Assembly (NCBI GenBank): GCA_964396595.1
Contig: CAYNFR010000017.1
Location: 1 to 64,000, forward strand
From: CAYNFR01 sp964396595
GTDB taxonomy: Bacteria; Bacteroidota; Bacteroidia; Chitinophagales; Saprospiraceae
Length of the DNA stretch: 64,000 bases
Direction: 5' to 3'
The notes beneath the pieces were generated by a model, which saw only the letters and a program-made list of their open reading frames with translations, searched no databases and was not told the origin of the DNA. The position numbers were made by a program, and so were the translations under genes. How positions within the stretch are numbered: the stretch's first letter is position 1; every line of letters begins with the position of its first letter. Positions 9,159-18,028 of the stretch are shown here, piece after piece.

Positions 9159-9968
9159 CTATTCTTGTGGCAAAACAAGCAATGGCAAACGAATATCAAA
9201 CAATCCGGATTTAGTGCTGCTTGCAATCAATAGCCTTGTAAACCAATTAGTTTTTCTATGAATCATGCAGAGCATATTGGCATGTACCTCGCCACAATAC
9301 TTGTAAAGCGTGTCTGTAATCGAACCTTCTAGGTTTAATCTATCAAAAGTATAATTATATCCTTCTAAATAATCATCCAATCTAGGATCGTACTCCATAG
9401 GATGATCATTTTTCTCACTAATATGAACTAAAAACAGCCGTGAACCCAGTTGGTCAAGTATATTAATGACAGGTTGAAACAAGCTCCTTCTCTTCATCGG
9501 TCTATCATCCACACCTATGACAAGTCTGCTTAAGCCCAGATATTCTACACCATCCGGCACAACAATGATTGGTGTGTCAATTTTATTCATCAAATAATCC
9601 GTAACACTTCCTATTGTAACTTCCTTTATGGCAGAAAGACCCTTGGTCCCCATAACCACATAATCAAATTTCTCCTTTAGAATATAAGATGCTAGGTAAG
9701 TTTTGGGGTCATTATTCGTTACTTTTATCGCTATATCCACTCCTACCGAACGGTCTATTATATCTTTAGCTAATCTCGCGAGATCTTGGCTGGCTTGCTC
9801 CTTTAAAACATCATCGATCCGTAAGAACATGCCCGCTCGACGTTGAATATTTATACAGTGTATCAGTTCTAATATGCCACCGCCTAGCGACTCTATAAAC
9901 TTAGCTGCATAATTAGCAGAATTAACTGATGCCGACGAAAAATCTATTGGTGCAAGTACTCTTATCAT
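9159..9968 (-). CDS. universal stress protein, tandem Usp domains
   Basis: This is a cytoplasmic nucleotide-binding stress protein of 269 residues with two Usp folds (about 1-140 and 145-269). The first domain keeps the ATP-binding pattern G-x2-G-x9-G-S in GTKGLSAIKEVTIGSVT and starts with the typical VLAPIDFS. The second domain lacks a clear ATP loop. Such proteins are induced by oxygen limitation and starvation. It is third in the operon that begins at 11170, 14 nt before the CBS gene, and likely falls under the FNR-like box at 11230. Confidence 0.85.
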   Translation of the reverse strand: MIRVLAPIDFSSASVNSANYAAKFIESLGGGILELIHCINIQRRAGMFLRIDDVLKEQASQDLARLAKDIIDRSVGVDIAIKVTNNDPKTYLASYILKEKFDYVVMGTKGLSAIKEVTIGSVTDYLMNKIDTPIIVVPDGVEYLGLSRLVIGVDDRPMKRRSLFQPVINILDQLGSRLFLVHISEKNDHPMEYDPRLDDYLEGYNYTFDRLNLEGSITDTLYKYCGEVHANMLCMIHRKTNWFTRLLIASSTKSGLFDIRLPLLVLPQE

Positions 9969-9999
9969 AATTGTAAAATTAGTTGTTTATATAATATGA

Positions 10000-10791
10000 T
10001 TAAAGGTTGATAGTTTTTAAAGCTAACACAGGAAGCTCTGAATGATTTACTAGCATCTCAACATTACTCCCTAGCAAACTTCTTCTGAGTACATTTGCAC
10101 CATGATTCGGCAACACAATTAAATCAATATCATGTTCTTGTGCAAAGTTTCTGATTCCTGCATCAACCGAAAAATCTTGATAATAATGCACCTCAAAAGT
10201 CAATTCAGAGAAAGAGTCAATTAACTTATCAAAACCTTCTTCTATTAATACACCAGGCGACGAAAACCATGAAGAAGTATTAACATTGAGCAAATGCAAA
10301 TTGCTGATATCGAATATTTTCAAAAATTCTATTAACCAAACCAATGCATTGGCATCCCTCTTTTCAAAAGCTGTCGCGAAAACAACATTTTTAAATATTT
10401 TATCTTTAAAAGAATTCCTTACAACTAATATGGGAACACTTATGCTTCTTACACATTTTATCGTGTTCGAACCTAAAAACCATTCATGCTTGCCACTTTT
10501 TCCATGCGTCGCCATGATTACTAGATCAATACCATAATCACTTATACTTTCACTAAGAACATTAAGTAGATCTCCTTCTCGTGATTCAAAACTAAACTCT
10601 ACTCCTACCGCATTAGCCGCTTCAGCCAAACCTGCAATCTGCTCCTCAATCAATTTATCAACGATAGAGCTACCCTCTGACACAACATAAACACTGTGGA
10701 TAACACCTTTGGCTCTACTAGCAATATACAATGCGACATCGAAACCATTTCTAGAAATAAAGGATCCGTCAGTGGGAAAAAGAATATGCAT
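10000..10791 (-). CDS. universal stress protein, tandem Usp domains
   Basis: This 263-residue protein has two Usp domains (about 1-128 and 130-263). Domain 1 begins with ILFPTDGS and has the ATP-loop variant ATHGKSGKHEWFLGSNT; domain 2 ends with PNHGANVLRRSLLGSNVEML, a second G-x-GS pattern. It therefore keeps two recognisable nucleotide loops, unlike the downstream paralogue. It is 13 nt after the preceding small gene and about 31 nt before the next Usp gene, so the genes are co-transcribed. Confidence 0.85.
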   Translation of the reverse strand: MHILFPTDGSFISRNGFDVALYIASRAKGVIHSVYVVSEGSSIVDKLIEEQIAGLAEAANAVGVEFSFESREGDLLNVLSESISDYGIDLVIMATHGKSGKHEWFLGSNTIKCVRSISVPILVVRNSFKDKIFKNVVFATAFEKRDANALVWLIEFLKIFDISNLHLLNVNTSSWFSSPGVLIEEGFDKLIDSFSELTFEVHYYQDFSVDAGIRNFAQEHDIDLIVLPNHGANVLRRSLLGSNVEMLVNHSELPVLALKTINL

Positions 10792-10804
10792 GATTAGATA
10801 TACC

Positions 10805-11170
10805 TTACTGTGAAGAAAATTCTGTCGACCTTAGTCCTTTACGGTTTTGTTCAAAAAGACTCCATTTGTCTGTTTTAGTAGTTTGTAGCCAAAGATAATT
10901 AGATCTTCTGAAAACTTGTATATTCAGATTTAGGTCTTTGAACTGCTCTTCAAAATCACAAACCCTTTGCTGAGGGTCAAGATTTAGCTTTACCTCTTCC
11001 CCATTAAATCCTAAACTACCCAATTCAACATCATCTCTGATCTCATCTTCTGCTTTTGATCCGGATTGTCGATCGTGACTAGAATTATAAAATTCTAATT
11101 TTAAACCAGGATATAAAGCATGAAAATCACTCTTTACACTAGATATTTTGGTACTAATAGACAGCTTCAT
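10805..11170 (-). CDS. small conserved protein at the head of a Usp operon, function unknown
   Basis: This is a 121-residue soluble protein with no signal peptide. I chose ATG at 11170 (MKLSISTKISSVKSDFH) over an upstream ATG whose extension is AT-rich and Ile/Lys-rich. The C-terminal half has the pattern CDFEEQFKDLNLNIQVFRRS, then LWLQTTKTDKWSLFEQNRKG. My recollection is that proteins of this kind recur beside Usp genes in Bacteroidota, but I know no assigned function. It leads the operon with two Usp proteins and a CBS protein and has an FNR-like box about 66 nt upstream. Confidence 0.75.
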   Translation of the reverse strand: MKLSISTKISSVKSDFHALYPGLKLEFYNSSHDRQSGSKAEDEIRDDVELGSLGFNGEEVKLNLDPQQRVCDFEEQFKDLNLNIQVFRRSNYLWLQTTKTDKWSLFEQNRKGLRSTEFSSQ

Positions 11171-11229
11171 GATTAATATTTTAGTAATAATTATTTTTAT
11201 AAAAATATAAACATTCACATATACTTAAA

Positions 11230-11243
11230 ATGATATAAATCAC
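11230..11243 (-). promoter_or_regulatory. FNR/CRP-like operator of the Usp operon
   Basis: TGAT-ATAA-ATCA (core 11231-11242) matches the FNR/CRP pattern TTGAT-N4-ATCAA in its inner eight positions. Its centre is 66 nt upstream of the small gene at 11170. A weak -7-like TATATTTT lies at 11202-11209, which would place the box near -40. A second, wider inverted repeat TAAATCA-N10-TGATTTA (11236-11259) overlaps it. Similar cores precede three other transcription units of the island. Confidence 0.5.
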
Positions 11244-11403
11244 TCATATATATGATTTAATACCCACAGCAACTCTATTTAATTAAAACAAAAAGAAAAT
11301 TCGAATGTCTATAATAAACATTATTGACATCACACAAATTCCAACAAGACACGCATGCTATAACTGCAAAATGAAGACAAACCTCATATTTTATAAAATA
11401 AGC

Positions 11404-12558
11404 TTACACTGATGGTCTCTCTGCAGATTGAGCAGCACTAAATTTACAACAAGATCCACCATGGGTACATGTACAGCGGTGATGAAGTATTAATAGTGGT
11501 ATATGGCTATTAATAGCCATATTTTTTGTGACACTTTTATGGAATATACTTTCGAATACATTCCGCTTCTTTGGGGTACAAATTAACATATCCACATCAT
11601 TGTTCTCTATATAGCTCTCGAGCCCATCCAGTACATTTTTGCTATAAATGAATTTTCCTTGGATAAAATTTCTTCCTGTCAGATCGTCTAATTCGATAGA
11701 CCAATTAGGCATTATGCCTTCCTCCTCGGTTATAGTAACAATTTCTAGATGTGCATCAACACTATTTTTTAAAAATTGAAGAAACCCAATATCCTTTTTG
11801 TTGAGTTTGTTCGTCTCTAGAGCTAGAGCTATGTTCTTAATCTTAAAATTATCATATACTTCAGGAACAATTAAAACCGGACACTCACTTCTACGTGCAA
11901 TCTCAGTTGACACCGAACCAAATATTTTTTTTGACAATCGTCCTGTTCCAGTAGCTCCCATGATAATCAACTGACGCTGATCTGCTCGTGAGATTTCCAG
12001 TATGCCTTCAATAGAAAAACCATGTTGAAATTCGCCATGTATTATTACACCACCGGTTTTTTCTGCATTATGATGAGAACAAATTTCAGACATAAAAGTC
12101 TCAAATATTTCTCTTCGGTTCTTCTCTTCATTAGGATCTACATATACAGTGCCGTCTATTTCTGTGACAACCGGATGATAGAAGTGTACAACTTTTATTG
12201 TACTACGCGATATCTTGGCAAACTGAATAGCGTATTCTAAAGCCTTGATCGAAGCGTCAGATAAATCTATTGGTACAATGATTCCTAAATTCTCAGAATT
12301 AATATCGCGTCTAATAATAGTCTTAACTACATCTTGAACGAATGAAACCGTATCGGTGATTTCGTTGATATACATCGGTTCACACTTATCCACCACCACT
12401 GCCGGAACAGATGCTATACCATCCTTTAACAAATCATCTATCTCTGATTTCTCAATTATAATGGCATTGAGCCCTAGAGATTCTACTTTGTGCTTAAGTA
12501 ATAGCTTGACATACTCATTAGTTGAGCTCACCGGTCCATATAACTTCACTTCTATCAT
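11404..12558 (-). CDS. tandem universal stress protein with thioredoxin-like N-terminal domain and Cys-rich tail
   Basis: The 384 residues fall into four parts. Residues 1-80 look like a small thioredoxin fold (strand KLYGPV, then IASVPAVVVD with a probable cis-proline), but Ser replaces the redox CxxC. Residues 90-232 are a Usp domain with the ATP loop GATGTGRLSKKIFGSVS (201-217). Residues 236-358 are a second, degenerate Usp domain. The tail contains C362, C364, H366, C370 and C371, a cluster that could bind metal or act in redox chemistry. It is co-transcribed with the CBS protein upstream, whose stop codon ends 3 nt before this start. The thioredoxin assignment comes from the sequence pattern only. 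Confidence 0.78.
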   Translation of the reverse strand: MIEVKLYGPVSSTNEYVKLLLKHKVESLGLNAIIIEKSEIDDLLKDGIASVPAVVVDKCEPMYINEITDTVSFVQDVVKTIIRRDINSENLGIIVPIDLSDASIKALEYAIQFAKISRSTIKVVHFYHPVVTEIDGTVYVDPNEEKNRREIFETFMSEICSHHNAEKTGGVIIHGEFQHGFSIEGILEISRADQRQLIIMGATGTGRLSKKIFGSVSTEIARRSECPVLIVPEVYDNFKIKNIALALETNKLNKKDIGFLQFLKNSVDAHLEIVTITEEEGIMPNWSIELDDLTGRNFIQGKFIYSKNVLDGLESYIENNDVDMLICTPKKRNVFESIFHKSVTKNMAINSHIPLLILHHRCTCTHGGSCCKFSAAQSAERPSV

Positions 12559-12561
12559 AGC

Positions 12562-13002
12562 CTATACATACGATTTAGTAGCCATCTGATCTTTGGCCAA
12601 GTGATTAATAATATCAAATGTCGTAACCATACCAACAAGCTTGTTCCCCTCAACCACTGGAAGAGCGTGGAATAAATTTTCCTTAAATACCTCTAGTGCT
12701 ACATTTATCTTATCAGAAACCTCAAGCTTGGCGAGCTTTGTAATCATAATATCCTTGACCTTATGCGTTTTTAATCTGAACAGATCAACCTTGGCATCAA
12801 GACTATTATCATTAAATCCACGCTTAAAAAAGAAATAATCTGACTTACTGACCATCCCGATCAGTTCGTTGTCTATAACAACCGGTAAATGATGAAACCG
12901 ATTATTCCTGAATAAATCCTCAACGTTTTTAAGCGTGTCATTCGGACTAACTGTCCTGAGATCAGTAGTCATGATTGTCGAAACAGGCGCAAGGAGATTC
13001 AT
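12562..13002 (-). CDS. CBS-domain pair protein
   Basis: A 146-residue protein consisting of two CBS motifs (about 8-60 and 84-140), with VSTIMTTDLRTVSPND, HHLPVVIDNELIGMVSKSDY, VKDIMITKLAKLEVSD and HALPVVEGNKLVGMVTTFDI. It resembles the CBS protein at 8.7-9.1 kb, including the HHLPV and SK(S/H)DYF stretches, so the two are paralogues. It is the first gene of a two-gene operon with the thioredoxin-like/Usp fusion and is divergent from the haem-PAS kinase. An FNR-like box lies 55 nt upstream. Confidence 0.85.
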   Translation of the reverse strand: MNLLAPVSTIMTTDLRTVSPNDTLKNVEDLFRNNRFHHLPVVIDNELIGMVSKSDYFFFKRGFNDNSLDAKVDLFRLKTHKVKDIMITKLAKLEVSDKINVALEVFKENLFHALPVVEGNKLVGMVTTFDIINHLAKDQMATKSYV

Positions 13003-13049
13003 TTAATTCTATTTTTATGCTAAAATATTGGTTGCTCTTTAAGCAATAA

Positions 13050-13063
13050 ATGATCTTTGTCAT
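13050..13063. promoter_or_regulatory. FNR/CRP-like operator between the CBS-Usp operon and the kinase gene
   Basis: ATGAT-CTTT-GTCAT is a palindrome with outer arms ATGA/TCAT and the core TGAT-N4-GTCA. It is centred 55 nt upstream of the CBS start and 37 nt upstream of the kinase ATG, so it could act on either or both divergent genes. It shares TGATCT--GTCA with the box in front of ccoS. Confidence 0.45.
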
Positions 13064-13092
13064 CATCACAACTAATCCTCATCATTTTCATC

Positions 13093-14319
13093 ATGGGCAC
13101 GTTCAAGACAGACGAAATAGATCAAATTCTCAACGCAGTGATAGACACAGCAATTGATAGTATTGTCACGATCTCTAGTAGTGGAATCATATTAACGCTA
13201 AACATGGCCACTTGCGCCTTATTCGGTTATTCACGAAATGAACTCATAGGTGAAAATGTCAAAATACTCATGCCCCATCACCATAGACAGAAACATGACG
13301 CTTATATAAACAATTACCTTTCATCAAAAAAACCAAAAATCATAGGAATAGGTCGCGAGGTAGAAGGGAAACGAAAAGATGGTAACTTGTTCCCTCTGAG
13401 GCTTGCTGTAAGTGAGATTATTCTGAAGGATAGAATAATTTTTGCCGGCATTATGCATGATTTAACGGATCTCAAGGCCGCGCAGGATAAGATCATCAGC
13501 CTAAATGAAGAACTAGAAGAAAAGGTGTTTGATCGCACAAACCAGCTTGAAGAGGCAATAAACAGACTTCTTAAATCCAATGAATTATTAGTCGCTAAAG
13601 AACAAAAACTGAGTGAGGCACTCTCAAAGGAAATAGAGCTTAATGCACTCAAAACAAGGTTCCTTCAGATCGCATCGCACGAGTTCAAAACACCACTAAG
13701 CACCGTACTATCTTCTGCTAGCTTAATATCTAAATATCCTCGAGAAAATCAGCAAGATCAACGTACAAAACATATTGAACGCATAAAAAAGGCCGTCCAA
13801 CATCTGACAAGTATATTAGATGATTTTCTCTCATTAAGTAGGCTAGAAGAAGGCAAAACAATCATTAACACTGAAATAGTCGATATAAATATCTTAATCA
13901 ATAATATCTTTTCAGAACTAAGCGTAATAGTCAAGCCTTCCCAACAACTTATACAAAACCATTCCGGGAAAAATACACTTCTATCAGACAGTAAACTAAT
14001 AAGAAGTATTCTGTTCAATCTACTTTCCAATTCGATTAAATATGCAGAAAAAGGCATGATAGTTTGCGAATCACACATTTCAAATAATCTACTAACCCTC
14101 ACTATACGCGACGAGGGGCTTGGTATTCCTGATGAAGATCAAGCGCATCTATTCACACGTTTCTATCGCGCTAAAAATGTTGAAAATATACAAGGTACTG
14201 GTTTGGGTCTACATATCGTAAAAACCAATGTAGAACTACTCAAGGGTAAAATTGAATTTGTCAGTCAACTAGGTAACGGATCTACCTTCGTTGTTACCAT
14301 ACCTGACATGGCAGGTTAA
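13093..14319 (+). CDS. FixL-like haem-PAS sensor histidine kinase
   Basis: This is a soluble oxygen- or redox-sensing kinase of 408 residues. The PAS domain (about 12-130) aligns with FixL over GENVKILMP, KHDAYI, IIGIGREVEGKRKDG and FPLRLAVSE. His68 (the H of KHDAYI) aligns with the FixL haem-ligating His200, and Arg88 (of GIGRE) with the distal Arg220, while FixL Arg206 and His214 are replaced by Asn and Lys. A coiled coil follows, then the H-box ASHEFKTPL (His196), the N-box and GTGLGLHIV. There are no membrane segments. The ATG at 13093 is preferred over an upstream TTG frame. It is co-directional with the REC-CRP regulator 31 nt downstream, its likely partner. Confidence 0.87.
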   Translation: MGTFKTDEIDQILNAVIDTAIDSIVTISSSGIILTLNMATCALFGYSRNELIGENVKILMPHHHRQKHDAYINNYLSSKKPKIIGIGREVEGKRKDGNLFPLRLAVSEIILKDRIIFAGIMHDLTDLKAAQDKIISLNEELEEKVFDRTNQLEEAINRLLKSNELLVAKEQKLSEALSKEIELNALKTRFLQIASHEFKTPLSTVLSSASLISKYPRENQQDQRTKHIERIKKAVQHLTSILDDFLSLSRLEEGKTIINTEIVDINILINNIFSELSVIVKPSQQLIQNHSGKNTLLSDSKLIRSILFNLLSNSIKYAEKGMIVCESHISNNLLTLTIRDEGLGIPDEDQAHLFTRFYRAKNVENIQGTGLGLHIVKTNVELLKGKIEFVSQLGNGSTFVVTIPDMAG

Positions 14320-14350
14320 ATTATTAAATAACTACGCAACTTAAAAACAA

Positions 14351-15388
14351 ATGACAGAATCTAAAATAATTCTTGTAATCGAAGACAATGAAGATGTAAG
14401 AGAGAACATTAGCGAAATTCTAATATTGGCTGGATACGAAGTATATGGAGCTGCTAATGGAAAAATAGGAGTGGAATATGCCGTATCTAAAAAACCTCAT
14501 CTGATCTTATGCGATATCATGATGCCCCAATTAGATGGCTATGGAGTACTTAAAATCCTTAGTAAAAATATTAATACCATGCACATCCCCTTTATCTTTC
14601 TTTCCGCGAAATCAGAGATGATGGATCTGCGCAAAGGCATGGTTCTAGGAGCCACAGATTATATCACTAAACCTTTTGATGATGCCGATTTATTGGAGAC
14701 TATTGAAATAAGATTAAATAAATCAATACTTAAGAATAATACATCCACGATTAGCCTACCTCTCAATCCAATAGACTATCTGCATAAAACAATAGAGAAT
14801 AGTAAACTAGAGCCAGAAGTACGAACATACAATACCGGAGCTTTAGTCTATCAACAAGGACAGCTACCACGATGGTTCTTTATTATCAGATCCGGTTTAG
14901 TAAAAACGGTTATCCAGCACGAAAATCAAAAGGAGTTGATTACTTCGTTATACAGAGCAGGCGATCCTCTAGGCTGGACTAATACAACCTTTTCAACAAA
15001 ATACGCAGAAACCACAATTGTAGTTGATGATGCTGAAATAGCTATGTTCCCTTCAGAAGAATTCAAAAAATTAAGTATCTCAGACAATTTACTTCTTTAT
15101 TGTCTAGGCTTGTATTTAACCGGCAAAAGTGCCCTAACAGATGTTCAACTACTGAATATGGCGTATAGTTCAGTACGTAAAAAAACCGCCAACATGCTTT
15201 TATACTTACATGCCTTAAACCCTTCACCTATTAAACTATCACGCGAAGAAATGGCTGCCCTTACAGGTATCGCCAAAGAAACTCTAATCAGAACATTTTC
15301 AGATTTTAAAAATGAAGGGCTTATCAAAAGTGAAGGAAACTCTATCAGCATTACAGAACCGGAAAAACTATCAAACCTACTATACTAA
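14351..15388 (+). CDS. response regulator fused to CRP/FNR-type transcription factor
   Basis: The 345 residues comprise an N-terminal receiver (1-125), a cyclic-nucleotide-binding-like beta-barrel (about 150-250) and a CRP-type winged helix (about 265-345). The receiver has the acidic pair E11/D12, phosphoacceptor Asp55 (LILCDIMMP) and Lys107 (ITKPFD). The wing helix reads LSREEMAALTGIAKETLIRTF. I see no Fe-S cysteine cluster of the FNR type, so input is probably phosphorylation by the upstream haem-PAS kinase. The recognition helix fits a CRP/FNR-like palindrome, as found in four promoters nearby. Target genes are inferred from position. Confidence 0.88.
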   Translation: MTESKIILVIEDNEDVRENISEILILAGYEVYGAANGKIGVEYAVSKKPHLILCDIMMPQLDGYGVLKILSKNINTMHIPFIFLSAKSEMMDLRKGMVLGATDYITKPFDDADLLETIEIRLNKSILKNNTSTISLPLNPIDYLHKTIENSKLEPEVRTYNTGALVYQQGQLPRWFFIIRSGLVKTVIQHENQKELITSLYRAGDPLGWTNTTFSTKYAETTIVVDDAEIAMFPSEEFKKLSISDNLLLYCLGLYLTGKSALTDVQLLNMAYSSVRKKTANMLLYLHALNPSPIKLSREEMAALTGIAKETLIRTFSDFKNEGLIKSEGNSISITEPEKLSNLLY

Positions 15389-15397
15389 CATACTTGA

Positions 15398-16093
15398 CTA
15401 ATGACACATAATACCATCTCGAATAGCCAAGAAAAAATCCAGATTTTCCGGAAATGCCGTCATCACACCCCGATATATCAAATAAACGCCCATCAATAAT
15501 TGTACATAAGGAACAACCCTTCTTACAGACAGACCCTTTAATTTATATATCCAATTCGCCCCTATCATCAAGCTTACAAGCATTGGAGCAGTCCCTAATC
15601 CAAAAAACATCATAAACATGATGGATGCTATAGGAGACCCAGATGTTAATGATCCCAAGATTGCAAGATAAACTACACCACATGGCAGCAGGCCATTTAG
15701 AAAACCGAGACTGCCAGGACGGCTTACTGCCAGCACCCTGATCTTGGAATTTAAAAAATTGAAATACCTTTCATAATATTTTCGAACATACCTATCCTTG
15801 AATAGAGCTTTCTCCACATCCATTGAAAAAAACACAAGAGTAATTAATACGATTCCGGCTATTATTCCTAAAAATCTCTGCACACCTACTAGTGACAATC
15901 CTAGGCTCAAAATGGAGAATATAATACCCAATAAGCCATAAGATAGAATTCTTCCGACATTATAGCGAAGTGCAAATAAAACTTGTGAAGAATCACCTCC
16001 GCTCAACCGACTCGCACCCATCATAAGTGGTCCACACATGAATAAACAATGCATGCTCCCGACAAGCCCTAAGGAAAATGCTATCCAGATCAT
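15398..16093 (-). CDS. SafE/TauE-like membrane protein of the cbb3 locus
   Basis: An integral membrane protein of 231 residues with about six transmembrane segments. It has the paired Cys motifs GSMHCLFMCGP (near residue 16) and GLLPCGVVYLA (near 140), typical of the sulfite exporter/DsbD-like family found in cbb3 operons and thought to act in copper or cofactor delivery. It is the last gene of the cco operon, directly abutting ccoH (start 16093, ccoH stop 16094), and its 3' end faces the regulator gene 9 nt away. The exact substrate is not known. Confidence 0.75.
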   Translation of the reverse strand: MIWIAFSLGLVGSMHCLFMCGPLMMGASRLSGGDSSQVLFALRYNVGRILSYGLLGIIFSILSLGLSLVGVQRFLGIIAGIVLITLVFFSMDVEKALFKDRYVRKYYERYFNFLNSKIRVLAVSRPGSLGFLNGLLPCGVVYLAILGSLTSGSPIASIMFMMFFGLGTAPMLVSLMIGANWIYKLKGLSVRRVVPYVQLLMGVYLIYRGVMTAFPENLDFFLAIRDGIMCH

Positions 16094-16543
16094 TTAAATA
16101 TATATCATCTCTTCCTTATAATACTCTGTGTCACCGACCACCCATCTGACTTTAACAACCCACTTCCCTGACTTCAAATCCACATAAGAGTATTCCCATA
16201 CATATGAATCAATATTCGCCGCAAATTCAACACTAACATCTTGATTTTTGTCTGAAGGTCTGTAGAATACTACTTTTCCGTTTATGGCATTCCCGGCCTC
16301 ATCAAATTTAAAAACTATCTTACTTGCTTCCTCATCAACTGTGATTTGCAAATCTCTATTCAGCATGTTTCTATTAACAGATGCAATATAATACTTGTCA
16401 TTATAATCAATGTCATCCTGATAATAGTTGTCAACCACAAGGCTATGATCTACACTTCTAGATTTTATTAAAACAAAAGCTAAAAGCCCTATATAGAAAA
16501 TAAAAAAGGCAAATAATGCTCTTGGCCATGTAATGAAGCTCAT
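16094..16543 (-). CDS. ccoH: cbb3 oxidase assembly protein CcoH/FixH
   Basis: A 149-residue membrane-anchored protein with one N-terminal transmembrane helix (about 7-27) followed by a periplasmic beta-rich FixH-like domain. The family feature DNYYQDDIDYNDKY, just after the membrane segment, is present. FixH is needed for stable assembly of the cbb3 complex and interacts with CcoI. The gene lies 31 nt after ccoG in the same operon. Confidence 0.83.
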   Translation of the reverse strand: MSFITWPRALFAFFIFYIGLLAFVLIKSRSVDHSLVVDNYYQDDIDYNDKYYIASVNRNMLNRDLQITVDEEASKIVFKFDEAGNAINGKVVFYRPSDKNQDVSVEFAANIDSYVWEYSYVDLKSGKWVVKVRWVVGDTEYYKEEMIYI

Positions 16544-16574
16544 TTTTAAAACTTTTAATTAATTATATAATCAT

Positions 16575-17987
16575 TTATCCCGGACCCATAAAATTAGTCT
16601 TGAAAGCCGAAATAAACTCTCCATCTTCGCTATACGCCTTCAAACTGATCTGAGTTTTACTTTTATTCAACACACTGCGTGGAATCTTAATAAATAAAGC
16701 ACCCTTCGCCACACCCTGAGGAATGGTCTTGGGATTCTCCCCTACATACTCAATTGTAGCACTCTCTAAATTATCAATTTTAAACACAAGTGAAATAACT
16801 TGATCAGTTTTATTAACTAGCTGATAATTATATAAATTACTGATCCTATTATCTTCTTGAGCCTGATACAATAGACCGGGTGTCCTAAGCAACAATACTT
16901 CTACCTTTGACCGACCGGTGAATAAAAAACCTTCTATTATAATCAACACAAGCAACACTATAGAATAAGCAACAGATCGTCGATTGATTAACTTTTTAGT
17001 ATTGTCAGTGATGCCGACCAGGCTATCCATTCTTATTAGTCCTGTAGGTCGATTGATCTTAACCATGACCTCATCACATACGTCCATACATGCCGTACAA
17101 TTTACACACTCAAGTTGAATACCATTGCGTATATCAATGCCAGTCGGACACACCTTTACACACAAGGTGCAATCTATACAGTCGCCTCTATCATTTGTGA
17201 TACTTTCATTTTTCTTGATTCTGCCGCGAGGCTCTCCTCTAACAAAATCATACTGCACGGCTAAGGAATTCTTATCTAGCAGTACCCCTTGCAATCTTCC
17301 ATATGGGCATATGGTAGTACATACCTGTTCTCTCAATCGCGCAAAAACATAATAAAAAACAAACGAAAAAATAATCATCGCCATGAAGCCCGATTTATGG
17401 GCATTAATCGGTTCCTTTATAATACTTAGCACTTCATCAATACCTATTATATAGGCAAGAAAAGTATTCGCTATGAAAACGGCAATGACAAAAAAAATGA
17501 AGTGCTTCGTAAGCTTGCGCCAGGTCTTGTCAAAATTCCATGGACTCTTATCTAGCCGCATCTGAGCAGTATAATCTCCCTCTATCCAGTACTCTATACG
17601 TCTGTATACCATCTCCATAAAAATGGTCTGAGGACAGATCCACCCACAGAAAAGCCTACCGAATATAACAGTAAATAATACCACAAAGATCATTATGATC
17701 AACATGGCAATAACAAACAAGTAAGTATCCTGCGGGCCAAAAAACACACCAAAAAGGATAAACTTACCTTCCAAAAAATTAAATAAAAACAATGGCTGAC
17801 CTTTGCACTTGAGCCATGGAGCACCGAACAAAATCAGTAACAGTGCATAAGACAACCACTTTCGATAATCATAAAAACGACCTTTAGGCTTCTTCGGATA
17901 AATCCAAATTCGCTTTCCGTCCTTATCAACAGTGGCTAAACTATCTCTAAAGCTCTCTTCTTCGTCATAAATAAAATCATCACTCAT
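16575..17987 (-). CDS. ccoG: cbb3 oxidase accessory protein CcoG (polyferredoxin)
   Basis: A 470-residue membrane protein with about five transmembrane helices and a ferredoxin domain. Cysteine motifs include CGWICPQT, CTTICPYGRLQG and two 4Fe-4S clusters in CIDCTLCVKVCP and CVNCTACMDVC. The C-terminal 100 residues form a periplasmic Ig-like domain. CcoG reduces or handles copper for cbb3 maturation. The gene is 41 nt after ccoP in the cco operon. All expected cluster ligands appear to be present. Confidence 0.92.
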   Translation of the reverse strand: MSDDFIYDEEESFRDSLATVDKDGKRIWIYPKKPKGRFYDYRKWLSYALLLILFGAPWLKCKGQPLFLFNFLEGKFILFGVFFGPQDTYLFVIAMLIIMIFVVLFTVIFGRLFCGWICPQTIFMEMVYRRIEYWIEGDYTAQMRLDKSPWNFDKTWRKLTKHFIFFVIAVFIANTFLAYIIGIDEVLSIIKEPINAHKSGFMAMIIFSFVFYYVFARLREQVCTTICPYGRLQGVLLDKNSLAVQYDFVRGEPRGRIKKNESITNDRGDCIDCTLCVKVCPTGIDIRNGIQLECVNCTACMDVCDEVMVKINRPTGLIRMDSLVGITDNTKKLINRRSVAYSIVLLVLIIIEGFLFTGRSKVEVLLLRTPGLLYQAQEDNRISNLYNYQLVNKTDQVISLVFKIDNLESATIEYVGENPKTIPQGVAKGALFIKIPRSVLNKSKTQISLKAYSEDGEFISAFKTNFMGPG

Positions 17988-18028
17988 GCCTTTTCATTGA
18001 TAAGCACCCTTACACACCATGTGTAAAA

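Noticed and set aside
11389..11402. Perfect 14-bp palindrome TATTTTATAAAATA next to the Usp fusion stop codon
   Set aside because: Pure A/T in an AT-rich gap and no T-tract pattern of a terminator; chance is likely.
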